DNA of 64,000 nucleotides, from positions 16,434 through 80,433 of the forward strand of contig UCEY01000004.1 of NCBI GenBank assembly GCA_900471605.1, written 5' to 3'. The first letter of the stretch is position 1, and every line of letters begins with the position of its first letter. Position numbers and translations under genes: made by a program. Positions 51,616-61,506 of the stretch are shown piece by piece. Below the pieces are notes generated by a model. The model ran no database searches and had not been told where the DNA came from. It was given only the letters and a program-made list of their open reading frames with translations. The stretch comes from Hyphomicrobiales bacterium. Lineage in GTDB: Bacteria; Pseudomonadota; Alphaproteobacteria; Rhizobiales; Rhizobiaceae.

Positions 51616-53413
51616 GACGCACCGATACGAACAGAGGTTTCACCTTGGGGTCGTTCCAGACACTCGCGACATCACCGGAGGCGATGACCGTGCCGCTTTC
51701 CAGCACTGTCACTCGATCCGCAACACGTGCCACCAGATCGAGGTCATGTTCGACGAAGATGATAGTCAGGCCCAGCTTGTCACGCAGATCGCGCAGAAGC
51801 GCGGCGAAGGCGAGACGCTCTTCGGGAGACAGGCCCGCAGCCGGCTCGTCGAGCAGAAGGATATCGGCATCCGTGAGGATAACGCGGATGACTTCAAGCA
51901 GACGGCGCTGGCCGTGCGGGATCGATTCGGTACGCAAAGGTCCGAGGATGTCGCGCAGGCTGCCGACGAAATGCTCGGAGACGAGGGTGGGATTGCTCGA
52001 GAGCTTTGCGTCGAGGCCGATCTGGACATTGTCCCAGGCGCTCAATTGTTCGAAGATGCGCGGCGTCTGGAAGGTGCGGCCGACGCCCAGCTTGGCGACT
52101 TCACGCGCCCTGAGGGACGTCACGTCCCTGCCGTTGACCTTTACGGTTCCCGCATCCGAGGCGCTGAAACCGTTCAGCACGTTGAGGAGGCTGGTCTTTC
52201 CCGAGCCGTTGGCTCCGACAAGGCCGTGGATCTCGCCGCGGCGAACCGTGAGCGTCACGTTGTTGATGGCCACGACGCTGCCGAAGGCCTTACGCACGTC
52301 CTTGATCTCGATCGCGTTGCCTTCGGGCCTCGGAAGGCTCACCTGCGCACTATCGACGATATGGCCGAACTGCAGCGCTGGCATACGCTGCGGCTTCTGG
52401 CGCAGAGTCAGCCAACGAACGACCCCGCCAACGATGCCGGCCGGCATCAGCAGCATGACCAGGAAGGCGACCGTGCCGTAAACGAGCGGTCGGTACTCGA
52501 TCAACTGGGCAAGGAAGACGTTCGGAAGAAGATAAAGCAGCGTGACGCCCGCGATCGTGCCGAGAGGCTGCCCCTTGCCGCCGACGATGACGGCGAAGAA
52601 GAACAGGATAGACATGTCGAGGTGGAAGGCGTTCGGGCTGACGAAACCGACCGTCGGAGGGTACAGCACGCCGGCAAGACCGGTGCCGAACGAGGCGATC
52701 ATGAAGGCGATGAAGCGCATGCGCCCCGGGCTGATACCGAGCGACTGGGCTGCTTCCGGGCTTGCCGAAGCGACGCGCATGCGCCGGCCAAGCAGGGTCT
52801 TCGGGAAGATTGCCGACGTGGCGATCGCCGCGATGCCGAGCACCAGAGTCATGATCGAAAGGGCAGACAGTCCGAACAAGATCGGCGCATTGAGCTGCGG
52901 CAACGGAATGGAGATGCCGTTGATGCCGTTCGTCAGCGTGTTGAACGCGAACAGCATCTGCGGGAATACCATGGCGGCGCTCAATGTCACAAAACCGAGG
53001 TAGAACCACTGCACACGCAATGCCGGCAGTGCGAAAAGCACGCCGATCACCAGCGCGGCGAGAACGCCGAACACGATGCCGACCGGAAAGGAGAGGCCGT
53101 GCATGCCGCAGGCGATCCCGACCGCATAGGCCGCGGCGCCGAAAACCGCACCGTGGCCGAAGGAAACCTGGCCCGCATCGACGAGCAGCAGGCCCATGAA
53201 GATGCTGGCGACCACATAAATGATCGCCAAGTTAACGATGCCGATCCAGTAGGCCTGACCGAGGGCCGACGGGACGATGGTGGCGACAACCAGGATCAAG
53301 ATGCCGATCACCAGTTGGATGCGAGCGGATCGGTCGAGCAATGGCAGTGCGCGCCCAGAAGGGGCAAGCGCTGCCGCGGCGATGTCGCCGGATGTGGAGA
53401 CTTTTGCGTTCAT
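51608..53413 (-). CDS. ABC transporter permease-ATPase fusion (LivM-LivG)
   Basis: 601-aa fusion. Residues about 30-330 form the LivM permease with about 9-10 membrane segments (VDAGQVSFGHGAVFGAAAYAVG motif near 80-100). Residues about 365-601 are a LivG ATPase: Walker A GANGSGKTS near 397-405, Walker B ILLLDEPAAGL and FVEHDLDLV. The signature is IPHGQRRLLE rather than LSYGQ. Starts by ATGA overlap with LivH. Such fusions are known in this transporter family; here the pair would be matched with LivH and LivF. Confidence 0.92.
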   Translation of the reverse strand: MNAKVSTSGDIAAAALAPSGRALPLLDRSARIQLVIGILILVVATIVPSALGQAYWIGIVNLAIIYVVASIFMGLLLVDAGQVSFGHGAVFGAAAYAVGIACGMHGLSFPVGIVFGVLAALVIGVLFALPALRVQWFYLGFVTLSAAMVFPQMLFAFNTLTNGINGISIPLPQLNAPILFGLSALSIMTLVLGIAAIATSAIFPKTLLGRRMRVASASPEAAQSLGISPGRMRFIAFMIASFGTGLAGVLYPPTVGFVSPNAFHLDMSILFFFAVIVGGKGQPLGTIAGVTLLYLLPNVFLAQLIEYRPLVYGTVAFLVMLLMPAGIVGGVVRWLTLRQKPQRMPALQFGHIVDSAQVSLPRPEGNAIEIKDVRKAFGSVVAINNVTLTVRRGEIHGLVGANGSGKTSLLNVLNGFSASDAGTVKVNGRDVTSLRAREVAKLGVGRTFQTPRIFEQLSAWDNVQIGLDAKLSSNPTLVSEHFVGSLRDILGPLRTESIPHGQRRLLEVIRVILTDADILLLDEPAAGLSPEERLAFAALLRDLRDKLGLTIIFVEHDLDLVARVADRVTVLESGTVIASGDVASVWNDPKVKPLFVSVRHA

Positions 53414-54297
53414 ACGCGCCTCGCGGCCGTGCTGCCGAAGATGCCTTCGGGGCGGATGAGAAGAATGGTGACCAAGATAAGCATCGAGACGAGCCCCTGG
53501 AATTCGCCGCCGAGCTTGAAGGTGGCCAGCATGGCGGCGACACCGACGAGCGGGCCGGCGATCAATGCGCCGGTATTGCTCGCGACGCCGCCGATGACGA
53601 GCGCCACGAAGCCGTTGAGCACATAGGCGACGGCCGAATCCGAGGCGAGCGTGATGATCGGCGCAGAGACGAAGCCGGCAGAGCCGACGATCAAGCCGGA
53701 GATGCCGAAGGCGAGCAGTTGCAGCCGCCGCACCTTGAGACCGGCGGCGCGGCCGGCGACCGGATCCTGCCAGAGCGCGCTGATGGCGAGGCCGGTCAGG
53801 GTCTTCGACAAGAACCATTGCAGGACGACGTACCAGAAAAGCGCGAGGCCGATCGCCATCAGAAACGGAGCGGGCACACGCATTCCGAATACCGGAATGT
53901 TGGCGAAGATGGAGCGAACCATCAGGGCGTTGGGACCTTGGACCAGAAGCAGGATGGCGCCGATGATGATCGAAACCGCCATCGTGGTGATGAGCCAGGA
54001 CTGCTGGTCGTCCGAATAGCTGAGCGGCAGCATCGTCAGGTAGCCTTGGATCGTCAGCAGGACCGCGATGACGATCGCTGCGACGGGAATGAGCAGAATC
54101 CAGACCCCGAGTGACGGCTGGCCGAAGAACGCCACGAAGCCATAGGCCATCATGCCGCCAAGGACGAACATGTTACCTTGGGCGAAATTCAGGATGCCGC
54201 TGGAGACCTTGACGATATTGAAGCTCATCGCGATGAGCGCATAGACCGAGCCGAGGCCGATGCCGCGGACCAGGATGATGGCGTATTCCTGCCACAT
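53410..54297 (-). CDS. livH: branched-chain amino acid-type ABC transporter permease (LivH)
   Basis: 295-aa membrane permease with about 8 segments; SVYALIAMSFNIVKVSSGILNFAQGNMF near the N-terminus is the LivH signature region (NFAQG), and AISALWQDPVAGRAAG near 180 is the ATPase-contact loop. GGGAGAAG precedes the ATG. Between LivK and LivM-LivG in one operon. Confidence 0.93.
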   Translation of the reverse strand: MWQEYAIILVRGIGLGSVYALIAMSFNIVKVSSGILNFAQGNMFVLGGMMAYGFVAFFGQPSLGVWILLIPVAAIVIAVLLTIQGYLTMLPLSYSDDQQSWLITTMAVSIIIGAILLLVQGPNALMVRSIFANIPVFGMRVPAPFLMAIGLALFWYVVLQWFLSKTLTGLAISALWQDPVAGRAAGLKVRRLQLLAFGISGLIVGSAGFVSAPIITLASDSAVAYVLNGFVALVIGGVASNTGALIAGPLVGVAAMLATFKLGGEFQGLVSMLILVTILLIRPEGIFGSTAARRV

Positions 54298-54371
54298 CTT
54301 CTTCTCCCGAATTGAAATCTGGAAACGGACCAGACGGCAGAGCGCCCGGCCCGTCGAAAAGCTCGATCGCC

Positions 54372-55601
54372 TTACTTGCAGTCGGCCCGCATGAAGAGGC
54401 CCTGCTCGTTTGTGTTGAGCGGGTTGACGATCGGGGTCATCACTTCCTTGCCGGCCAGGAAGTGGCTTTCGGCGGAAGCCTTCATTGGGCCGGAGACCGT
54501 CGGAACCTTGTCGGCATTGTTTTCGATCCAGACGCGGATCTTTTCAGGATCCGTGCCGCCGGTGGCTTCGACGGCCGCCTTCAGAATCATGATCCCGTCA
54601 TAGCTGTAGCCGACGATGGCGGGCAGAAGATCCTTGTAGCTGTCCGGGTTGGCGGCCTTCAGCCGTTCCTTGAACTTGACGTAGGGGCTGTTGACGACGT
54701 CGTCGCCCGGGCAGTAGGTCCAGCCGCGATAGGCGACGCCGGCAACCTTCTCGAACAGCGCCTTGTCGGCGATCTTCGCAGCGCCGGACGCTTGCATGAC
54801 CGTCGCGTTCGGGCCGGCGAGCGGCACATCGTCCCAGCCGATGTCGGACAGGTTGTTGAGCAGGACGCCCAAATCCTCGGGCGTATTGGCCCAGATGATG
54901 AGAGCTTCCGGATTTCCGGACTTCAGCGACAAAAGCTGTGCCGTCTTGTCTTCCGAGCGGAAGGGGAATTCCTGGACGCCGGTCACCTTTGCGCCGCCGG
55001 CTTCCAGTTCCTTCTTGATATAGGCGACGCCGGACAGAGCCTGTGCGCCGTTGTCGGTCAGGATGCCGACCGTCTTGGCCTTCAGCGTGTCCGTGACGTA
55101 GTGGGCCATGTGATAGCCCTGGTCGGCGGCGTTGCTCTGGACGGTAAACATGTACGGACCCTTCTGGGGGGTCAGGTCAAGCGAGCCGCTCGTCGCGATC
55201 TGGGCGATCTTGGTCTCGTTAAGCACCGGCAGGACTGCAAGCGTGCGCTGGCTCGACTGCGGGCCGAACAGCAGTTCGACCTTTTCCTGGGTCGCGAGGC
55301 GGCGCGCCTCGTTGACGGCGGCCGTCGGGTCGGACTGATCGTCGCCCTGGACGATGACGAGCTGCCGGCCGAGAATGCCGCCGGCCTTGTTGATCTCGTC
55401 GACGGCCATCTTGACGCCGATCGCGCCGTTGCGGCCGCTGATGGCGTCGCTTCCCGTGAAGGCGGTCAGGATGCCGAGCTTGATCGGCTCCTTCGACTGT
55501 GCCGAAAGCGGCCCGGCAAACGCAAAGGCAGAAGCGGCCACGGCGCTCATCAACGCGGCGCGATGCAGAAGAGCACGGTTTTTCCTGTGATATCCCCTCA
55601 T
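54372..55601 (-). CDS. ABC transporter substrate-binding protein (LivK family)
   Basis: 409-aa periplasmic ligand-binding protein. Signal peptide near residues 12-36 (LLHRAALMSAVAASAFAFAG, cleavage after LSA), then IKLGILTAFTGSDAISGRNGAIG, the type I periplasmic fold start. Ligand unknown; a length of over 400 residues is more like members for aromatic acids than for leucine. AAGGAGG precedes the ATG at 55599-55601. First gene of the Liv operon; the 269-bp gap to the divergent SDR holds its promoter. Confidence 0.93.
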   Translation of the reverse strand: MRGYHRKNRALLHRAALMSAVAASAFAFAGPLSAQSKEPIKLGILTAFTGSDAISGRNGAIGVKMAVDEINKAGGILGRQLVIVQGDDQSDPTAAVNEARRLATQEKVELLFGPQSSQRTLAVLPVLNETKIAQIATSGSLDLTPQKGPYMFTVQSNAADQGYHMAHYVTDTLKAKTVGILTDNGAQALSGVAYIKKELEAGGAKVTGVQEFPFRSEDKTAQLLSLKSGNPEALIIWANTPEDLGVLLNNLSDIGWDDVPLAGPNATVMQASGAAKIADKALFEKVAGVAYRGWTYCPGDDVVNSPYVKFKERLKAANPDSYKDLLPAIVGYSYDGIMILKAAVEATGGTDPEKIRVWIENNADKVPTVSGPMKASAESHFLAGKEVMTPIVNPLNTNEQGLFMRADCK

Positions 55602-55870
55602 GTTCTTTCCTCCTTCGAACTGACCGGATTCCGGCAACACACCTCAAGCCTCGTCAATGTTCAACGTGGTCGGTCTCGCCCGCTGGCAGACATCACATCC
55701 ATAGCTTTAGGCGCGGCGGGCTTTTCTCCGGGGAAAAGCCGTGCGCGAAGCGTTAACGTCCGTAAACGGACCTCAGGACATCAATGTCATATCCATGTTT
55801 TTACAACGGGCGCTGCTGTTTCGCAGGGCCATTCGCCCTATCGTCCGGCGGATTTCGAGGAGGAACGAGA

Positions 55871-56608
55871 ATGACGACAGGTCAACTGGCAGGAAAGCGC
55901 GTTATCGTGACCGGTGCGGCTTCGGGCATCGGCCGCGCGATAGCAGCACTTTTCGAGGCCGAAGATGCCGTGGTCGCCCGATTTGACCGGGATGCCGACG
56001 GCCTTGAAGCTGCCGGCGCAAAAGGCGCGGCATTCACGGTGGACCAGACGGACCCGCATGCCGTCTACGAGGGTGTCGAACAGGCCGTTCGCGGTCTCGG
56101 CGGTCTCGACGCATTGATCAACGCGGCCGGCATCGCAGACGACAATCCGACGGAAACCATTTCACTCGAACGTTGGAACAAGGTGCTCGCGGTCAACCTG
56201 ACCGGCCCGTTTCTTCTTTGTCAGGCGGCTTTGCCGCACCTGCGGAAATCGACGGTCCCTTCCATCGTCAACATCGCGTCCGGCAGCGGGATTCTGCCGT
56301 CCGGGGCGGGTACCGCTTATGCGGCATCGAAGGCGGGCGTGCTGATGCTGACCAAGAGTCTCGCCGCCGAATGGGGCCCCGACATTCGCGTCAATGCCAT
56401 ATGTCCCGGCACGGTCGATACCAACATGCTGAACGGCCTGTTTGAAAAGGACGACGCGTTTTACGAGAGAATCAGGAAAGCCTACGCGCTTCAGCGAATG
56501 GGCAAGGCTGAGGAAATCGCCCAGGCTGCCCTTTTCCTCGCCTCCGAGAAGGCCTCTTTCATCACCGGCATCAGCCTCGCGGTCGATGGCGGCCGCACCT
56601 ACCACTAA
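55871..56608 (+). CDS. SDR family oxidoreductase
   Basis: 245-aa classical SDR: TGAASGIG near residues 14-21, NAAG near 82, catalytic Ser in IASGSGI, Tyr/Lys in YAASK near 147-151, final AVDGG. GAGGAGGAACG precedes the ATG. It begins a rightward operon with the feruloyl-CoA-synthase-like ligase 12 bp downstream. Divergent from the Liv transporter genes, so import and first steps may be co-regulated. Confidence 0.9.
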   Translation: MTTGQLAGKRVIVTGAASGIGRAIAALFEAEDAVVARFDRDADGLEAAGAKGAAFTVDQTDPHAVYEGVEQAVRGLGGLDALINAAGIADDNPTETISLERWNKVLAVNLTGPFLLCQAALPHLRKSTVPSIVNIASGSGILPSGAGTAYAASKAGVLMLTKSLAAEWGPDIRVNAICPGTVDTNMLNGLFEKDDAFYERIRKAYALQRMGKAEEIAQAALFLASEKASFITGISLAVDGGRTYH

Positions 56609-56620
56609 GGATGCAGCCAG

Positions 56621-58480
56621 ATGGATACGCCTCTTCGCGAAACAGCCTTTCGACCGGTGCGCCTCGGCACGACCAAGGCAACAGCCCGGGCCGGCTCCGA
56701 CGGCAGCACGATCCTGTCTCTCGACGAACCTCTCGATGCCTATCCGCCGAACCTGACGGACAGACTGGTCAGATGGGCCGTGGAAAAGCCGGATTATGTG
56801 TTCCTGTCGATGCGGCACGAGAACGGAACGCTCTCGGAACTGACCTATGGCGAGACGCTCCGACAGGTGGAAGCGATCGCGACCGCGCTGGTCGCGCGGG
56901 ACATGCCCGCCGAACGCCCCATCGTCATGCTTTCGGAAAACGACATGGAGACGGCGCTGCTGGTTCTGGCGGCGCTGCATGCCGGTATCGCCTATTCGCC
57001 TGTTTCGCCGGCCTATTCCCTGCTCGCGACCGACTATCTGAAGCTGAAGGGCGTCATCGATCTCCTGAACCCAGCCCTGATCTTCGCATCTGACGGCGCC
57101 CGCTACGGCCGGGCAATCCGGGCGGTCGCACCGGCAGATGCGGAAATCGTAACGACCACCAATCACCTGACCGACCCGGCCTCGACACCCTTCGAGACAT
57201 TGCTGCAGACGACGGACCGGGACGCCCTCGCGCGCGCCCATGCCGCCATCCGGCCCGACACGGTGGCGAAGATCCTCTTTACATCGGGCACGACCGGCTC
57301 GCCGAAAGGTGTCATCTATCCGCACCTGATGATGGCGAGCCAGCGCCAGCAGGTAGCGCAAACCTTTACCTTCACGCTGGAGGAGCCAGCGGTAATGGTC
57401 GATTGGCTGCCCTGGCACCACACGTTCGGCGGGACGCAGAATTTCGGAACCGCCCTTTACTCCGGCGGAAGCCTGCGAATCGACATCGGCCGGCCTACGG
57501 CGGAACTGGTCGGACCCACGGTGCAGAACCTGCGCGAAGTAGCACCGACGCTCTATCTCAACACGCCGCAAGGCTTCGCGACGCTGCTCCCCTATTTCCG
57601 AAACGAACCCGCACTGCGCAAGACGTTCTTCAGCCGGCTGAAGCTGATGTATTATGGCGGCGCGAGCCTGCCCCATCACATCTGGGAAGAACTCGACCGG
57701 ATGGCCATCGACACGGTCGGCGCGCGCATCATGATCACGTCGGGCCTCGGCTGCACAGAAGCGGGTCCTGTGCCGGCTAGCGCCAACTGGGATCCGAACC
57801 GTGTGCCGCTGGTCGGCCTGCCTGTTCCGGCAATGGAAATCAAGGTGGCGCCGGTGCAAGGCAAGCTCGAATTTCGGCTGAGAGGCCCCTGCGTGACGCC
57901 GGGATACTGGAAGAATCCAGAGTTGACGAAAGCGGCCTTCGATGAGGATGGTTTCTACAAGACCGGCGATGCCGTCAGGTTCATCGACCCCGACGTTCCA
58001 GAAAAAGGCCTCCTTTTCGATGGCCGCATCGCCGAGAACTTCAAGATCACCAACGGAACCTGGGTGCATGTCGCAGAACTTCGCAATCTCGCCATCACTG
58101 CCTTTGCGCCGCTGATCCTCGACGCAGTGATCACTGCCCCGGATCGGGATTATCTTGGCGCTATCCTGTTTCCCAACATGGATGCGTGTCGGGCGCTGTC
58201 GGGCCTCGGACCGGAAGCGTTGGATACGGCCGTGCTAGAGTCAGCTCCGGTGCAGCATAAACTCCAGTCGGGGCTCGATGCCCTGGCCGAAAACGCAGTC
58301 GGTGCAGCGAGCCGGATCCTGAGAATCTGCGTCACGACCGATCCGCCGACGCTGGATACGGGCGAACTGACGGACAAGCGCACGATCAGCCAGCGGGCGG
58401 TGCTGCAAAGGAGGCTAGAAGTGGTGAAGACGATTTATCAGGAGCCTCCGGGCTCTGGCGTACTCGTTGCGCGCCCATGA
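56621..58480 (+). CDS. feruloyl-CoA synthase-like AMP-forming ligase
   Basis: 619-aa ligase, longer than the other two here and matching the feruloyl-CoA synthase group. LFTSGTTGSPKGVIYPH P-loop near 223, WLPWHHTFGGTQNFG near 262, GLGCTEAGPVPAS near 385, GFYKTGDAVRF near 446 and FKITNGTWVHVAELR near 475 are group features. It activates a hydroxycinnamate-type or other aromatic acid; the exact acid is not shown. No feruloyl-CoA hydratase-lyase or vanillin dehydrogenase is adjacent, which weakens a ferulate assignment. Confidence 0.82.
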   Translation: MDTPLRETAFRPVRLGTTKATARAGSDGSTILSLDEPLDAYPPNLTDRLVRWAVEKPDYVFLSMRHENGTLSELTYGETLRQVEAIATALVARDMPAERPIVMLSENDMETALLVLAALHAGIAYSPVSPAYSLLATDYLKLKGVIDLLNPALIFASDGARYGRAIRAVAPADAEIVTTTNHLTDPASTPFETLLQTTDRDALARAHAAIRPDTVAKILFTSGTTGSPKGVIYPHLMMASQRQQVAQTFTFTLEEPAVMVDWLPWHHTFGGTQNFGTALYSGGSLRIDIGRPTAELVGPTVQNLREVAPTLYLNTPQGFATLLPYFRNEPALRKTFFSRLKLMYYGGASLPHHIWEELDRMAIDTVGARIMITSGLGCTEAGPVPASANWDPNRVPLVGLPVPAMEIKVAPVQGKLEFRLRGPCVTPGYWKNPELTKAAFDEDGFYKTGDAVRFIDPDVPEKGLLFDGRIAENFKITNGTWVHVAELRNLAITAFAPLILDAVITAPDRDYLGAILFPNMDACRALSGLGPEALDTAVLESAPVQHKLQSGLDALAENAVGAASRILRICVTTDPPTLDTGELTDKRTISQRAVLQRRLEVVKTIYQEPPGSGVLVARP

Positions 58481-58530
58481 AAACCCCTTGCGGACCCCTT
58501 CGTAGGCTTCCGCAAGCAACAGATGCGAAC

Positions 58531-58573
58531 AAGGGCAGCCCGAGGCGTCCAGGCCGCGGGGACCCCTGCCCTT
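58531..58573. terminator. weak hairpin between ligase and MFS genes
   Basis: AAGGGCAG and CTGCCCTT form an 8-bp outer stem around a GC-rich imperfect inner stem. No T run beyond two bases. May be a weak terminator or processing site between the ligase and MFS genes. Confidence 0.3.
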
Positions 58574-58595
58574 AACGCCGAAACCGAGACCATTC

Positions 58596-59753
58596 ATGAA
58601 ACGCTCGCTGCTTGTGCCATCCCTTGCCATGGTTTTCGGCAATCTCGGCGTTCTTTCGGGTGGCTTCATGATTGTCGCCCTGCTGCCGCCGGTACGCCAG
58701 GAACTTGGCCTCACCGCGACCGAGGCCGGGCTCCTGATGTCGATCTACGCGATCACATATGCGCTGGCTTCGCCGTTGCTCGGCTGGCTGGCGACGCGGG
58801 TGGCCTACCGCCCCGTACTCATTCTCGCCGCGCTACTCGCGGCGGTTGGCTGCCTCATCGCGGCATATGCGGACTCCGGCGGCAATTTCATGGTAAGCCG
58901 TGTCGTTTCGGCCATCGGGGCGGCTCTTTTCACACCGACGGCGGCGGCCTTTGCCGTGGCTATCCATCCGCCTGAGGATCGCGGCAGGGCGCTCTCGACC
59001 GTGGCTCTCGGCATATCGCTTTCGCAGGTCATCGCGCTTCCGGCCGCTGCCTGGGCGAGCAACGTGGTCGGCTGGCGCGCCGCCTTCTTCATTACCGGCG
59101 GTTTCCTGTTGGTCTTCGCCGCGCTCCTCCGCGTCATGACGCCAGGATCCGCCCGACCGGAGCCGCTCACGCTCAGTGCGTTGCGCAGCGCAGTCGTCAA
59201 CAGGACGCTGATGGCCAATGCCAGCCTCACCATCCTATTCAGCGGCAGTGCGAACCTGATCTACGTCTTCCAGGCGGAAATCTTCATCGAGCAGGCAGGA
59301 CTTTCCACATCTGCGCTCGCGGCGGCATTGTTGTGTTTGGGAATCGGCACGATGGCGGGAACATGGATCACCGGCAGGGCGATCGACATGTTCGGTCCAT
59401 CGGTGACGCTCGCCGGCCAGGCCGTCGTAACGGCTTGCATCGCCTTGCCGATGACGCTGCTGCACTACGGTTTCGCAGCCGCGTGTATGCTCGCCATTAT
59501 TGCCGGCGGCGCGCTATTCAACCACATTCCGCCGCTGCAGATGCGGTTGATCCGCCTCATGCCGGGATCGGCCGGCTTGATCTTTTCCATCAACGCCTCC
59601 TTCGTCTATGCCGGAAGCGCGATCGGCTCGTTCGTCGCGGGAGGAATGGTCGATGTACTCGGCATTGCCTGGCTGGGACCGCTTGCGACCTTGGTCGCGA
59701 TGTCGGCGCTTGCCTGCCTATGGCTTCTCGACCGTCAGAAGGAAATCGTGTAG
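58596..59753 (+). CDS. MFS transporter
   Basis: 385-aa major facilitator with about 12 membrane segments. RPVLILAALLAAVGCLIAAY and the following GAALFTPTAAAFAVAIHPPEDRGRA region match the sugar-efflux/AraJ-like MFS group; the motif-A-like loop GWLATRVAYRP is between segments 2 and 3. It follows the feruloyl-CoA-synthase-like gene and may export or import a pathway acid. The 3' end overlaps the convergent SDR by 19 bp. Confidence 0.9.
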   Translation: MKRSLLVPSLAMVFGNLGVLSGGFMIVALLPPVRQELGLTATEAGLLMSIYAITYALASPLLGWLATRVAYRPVLILAALLAAVGCLIAAYADSGGNFMVSRVVSAIGAALFTPTAAAFAVAIHPPEDRGRALSTVALGISLSQVIALPAAAWASNVVGWRAAFFITGGFLLVFAALLRVMTPGSARPEPLTLSALRSAVVNRTLMANASLTILFSGSANLIYVFQAEIFIEQAGLSTSALAAALLCLGIGTMAGTWITGRAIDMFGPSVTLAGQAVVTACIALPMTLLHYGFAAACMLAIIAGGALFNHIPPLQMRLIRLMPGSAGLIFSINASFVYAGSAIGSFVAGGMVDVLGIAWLGPLATLVAMSALACLWLLDRQKEIV

Positions 59754-60523
59754 CCGCCGTCTACGTTGATGACCTGGCCGTTGACATAGGCCCCGGCCGG
59801 CGATGCCAGCATAACGACAACGCCGGCGATCTCGTCAGGCTGGCCGAGCCGCTGCACCGTGTTGCGGCGCATCTCGTGCTCCATGTATTCTTTGTCCTCC
59901 GTGATGCCCCGCGCCATGTCCGTCAGGACCGTGCCCGGAGCGACCGTGTTGACCCGGATGCCGCTGCGGCCATGCTCTGCAGCCAGCGCACGAGCCATCT
60001 GCATGTCTGCCGCCTTGGAGATCGAATAGGAATAGAACTTGTCGGAGCCGAAATGCCCGACGATCGAGGCGATCAGGATGATGCGCCCGAAGCCGCGTTC
60101 CAGCATGCCGGGAAGTGCCCGCTGGATCAGCCAGTGATTGCCCATCACGTTGGCGTCGATGACCTTGCGCATCGCCTCATCGCTGGTACCCATGGCCGGT
60201 CCGACATAGGGATGGATCGCCGCGTTGCAAACGACGATGTCGATCTTGCCGAGAGCGGTCGCGCTTTTCGCGTAGAGCTGCACCAGCTCTTCGCGGCGCG
60301 AGACGTTGGCGGCGATCGGGATCGCCGCGTCCGGCCGGCCCCGGCGGGCGTTGATATCGGCCGCCGCCGCCTCGCAACTGTCCATCTTGCGGCTGGAAAT
60401 GATCACGCGCGCCCCGTGCTGGACGAAGCGGTCGGCGATCGCCCGGCCGATGCCGCGGCTGGAGCCCGTGACGAGGGCGTTGAGCCCGCTTAGGTCGAAG
60501 AGCGTGTCGGTAACTGCGGTCAT
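59735..60523 (-). CDS. SDR family oxidoreductase
   Basis: 262-aa SDR with TGSSRGIG near residues 19-26, catalytic Tyr/Lys in YSISK and Ser in LIASIVG, and terminal NVDGGYT. The usual NNAG is CNAA, a mild deviation. The ATG at 60521-60523 overlaps the stop of the nitronate-monooxygenase-like gene as ATGA, so the two are coupled. Confidence 0.9.
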   Translation of the reverse strand: MTAVTDTLFDLSGLNALVTGSSRGIGRAIADRFVQHGARVIISSRKMDSCEAAAADINARRGRPDAAIPIAANVSRREELVQLYAKSATALGKIDIVVCNAAIHPYVGPAMGTSDEAMRKVIDANVMGNHWLIQRALPGMLERGFGRIILIASIVGHFGSDKFYSYSISKAADMQMARALAAEHGRSGIRVNTVAPGTVLTDMARGITEDKEYMEHEMRRNTVQRLGQPDEIAGVVVMLASPAGAYVNGQVINVDGGYTISF

Positions 60524-61506
60524 GCTACTTCCTCCAGCATCTGTTGCGTTCTCGTCCGGATGATCTGCCGCGCGTCGGCCACCATGCGGTCGATGAGTTC
60601 GGCGCAGCTCGGAATGTCGTGGATCAGCGAGGCGGCCAGGCCCGCGGTCCAGACCCCGCCCTCCATGTCGCCGTCGAGATAAACCGAGCGTCCGCGCTGG
60701 CCGTTCACCAGAGGCGCGATATCGGCGATCGTCAACGCTGCACCCTTCTCCTTCTCGATCCGCTGCGCTTCCTCGGCGACCGAGTTGCGGAAGTAGCGGG
60801 AGGTATTTTTCAGCGGACGGTAAAGGTGGATCGTGTCGAACTCGCTCGCTTCGACCAGCCGTTTCTTCACGTTCTCGTGGATCGGGGCCTCCTTCGTCGC
60901 CATGAAGCGCGTGCCCATGTTGATGCCATCGGCGCCGAGCATCAGCGCCGCCGCCAAGCCACGTCCGTCCCCGATGCCGCCGGAAGCGATGAACGGGATC
61001 TTGAGTGCGTCGGCGGCCAAAGGCAGCAGGATCATGTTGGGTATGTCGTCCTCGCCCGGATGGCCGGCGCATTCGAAACCATCGACGCTGACGGCCGCGC
61101 AGCCGATCTTCTCCGCCTTCAGCGAATGGCGGACCGAAGTGCACTTGTGGATGACCTTCGCGCCGGCCTCGTTGAAGATCGGCATCAGCGCCTCGGGACT
61201 GCGGCCCGCCGTCTCGATGATGCGCACGCCGTTCTCCACGGCCGCCCGCGCATATTCGTCATGGGCGATCGGGCGCAGGGAAGGCATGATCGTGATGTTG
61301 ACGCCAAAGGGCTTGTCCGTCATCTCGCGGCAGCGAGCGATTTCCTTGGCCAGATCTTCCGGCGTCGGCTGCGTCAGCGCCGTCAGGATTCCGAGGCCGC
61401 CCGCGTTAGAGACGGCAGAGGCGAGCTCCGCCCGGCCGACCATATGCATTCCGCCCTGAACGACCGGGTACTTGATCCCCAGAAGCTCCGTAATCCGTGT
61501 CTTCAT
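60520..61506 (-). CDS. nitronate monooxygenase-like flavoprotein
   Basis: 328-aa FMN TIM-barrel of the nitronate monooxygenase/2-nitropropane dioxygenase family. VVQGGMHMVGRAELASAVSNAGGLG near the N-terminus, GFECAGHPG near 150 with the family's His, and ASGGIGDGRGLAAALMLGADG phosphate-binding loop near 180. Many members reduce or isomerise enoyl substrates rather than oxidise nitronates, so activity is open. GAGGA precedes the ATG. The 34-bp motif at 61574 lies 68 bp upstream. Confidence 0.88.
   Translation of the reverse strand: MKTRITELLGIKYPVVQGGMHMVGRAELASAVSNAGGLGILTALTQPTPEDLAKEIARCREMTDKPFGVNITIMPSLRPIAHDEYARAAVENGVRIIETAGRSPEALMPIFNEAGAKVIHKCTSVRHSLKAEKIGCAAVSVDGFECAGHPGEDDIPNMILLPLAADALKIPFIASGGIGDGRGLAAALMLGADGINMGTRFMATKEAPIHENVKKRLVEASEFDTIHLYRPLKNTSRYFRNSVAEEAQRIEKEKGAALTIADIAPLVNGQRGRSVYLDGDMEGGVWTAGLAASLIHDIPSCAELIDRMVADARQIIRTRTQQMLEEVA

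Noticed and set aside
51419..53626. 735-codon open frame on the plus strand
   Set aside because: Antisense to the LivM-LivG fusion; sequence is low-complexity and rich in Arg, Asp and His, without a domain.
56162..58069. 635-codon open frame on the minus strand
   Set aside because: Antisense shadow of the feruloyl-CoA-synthase-like gene, which has complete ANL motifs.
56621..58480. Complete ferulate catabolic operon
   Set aside because: No recognisable feruloyl-CoA hydratase-lyase or vanillin dehydrogenase is next to the ligase; neighbours are an SDR and an MFS transporter.
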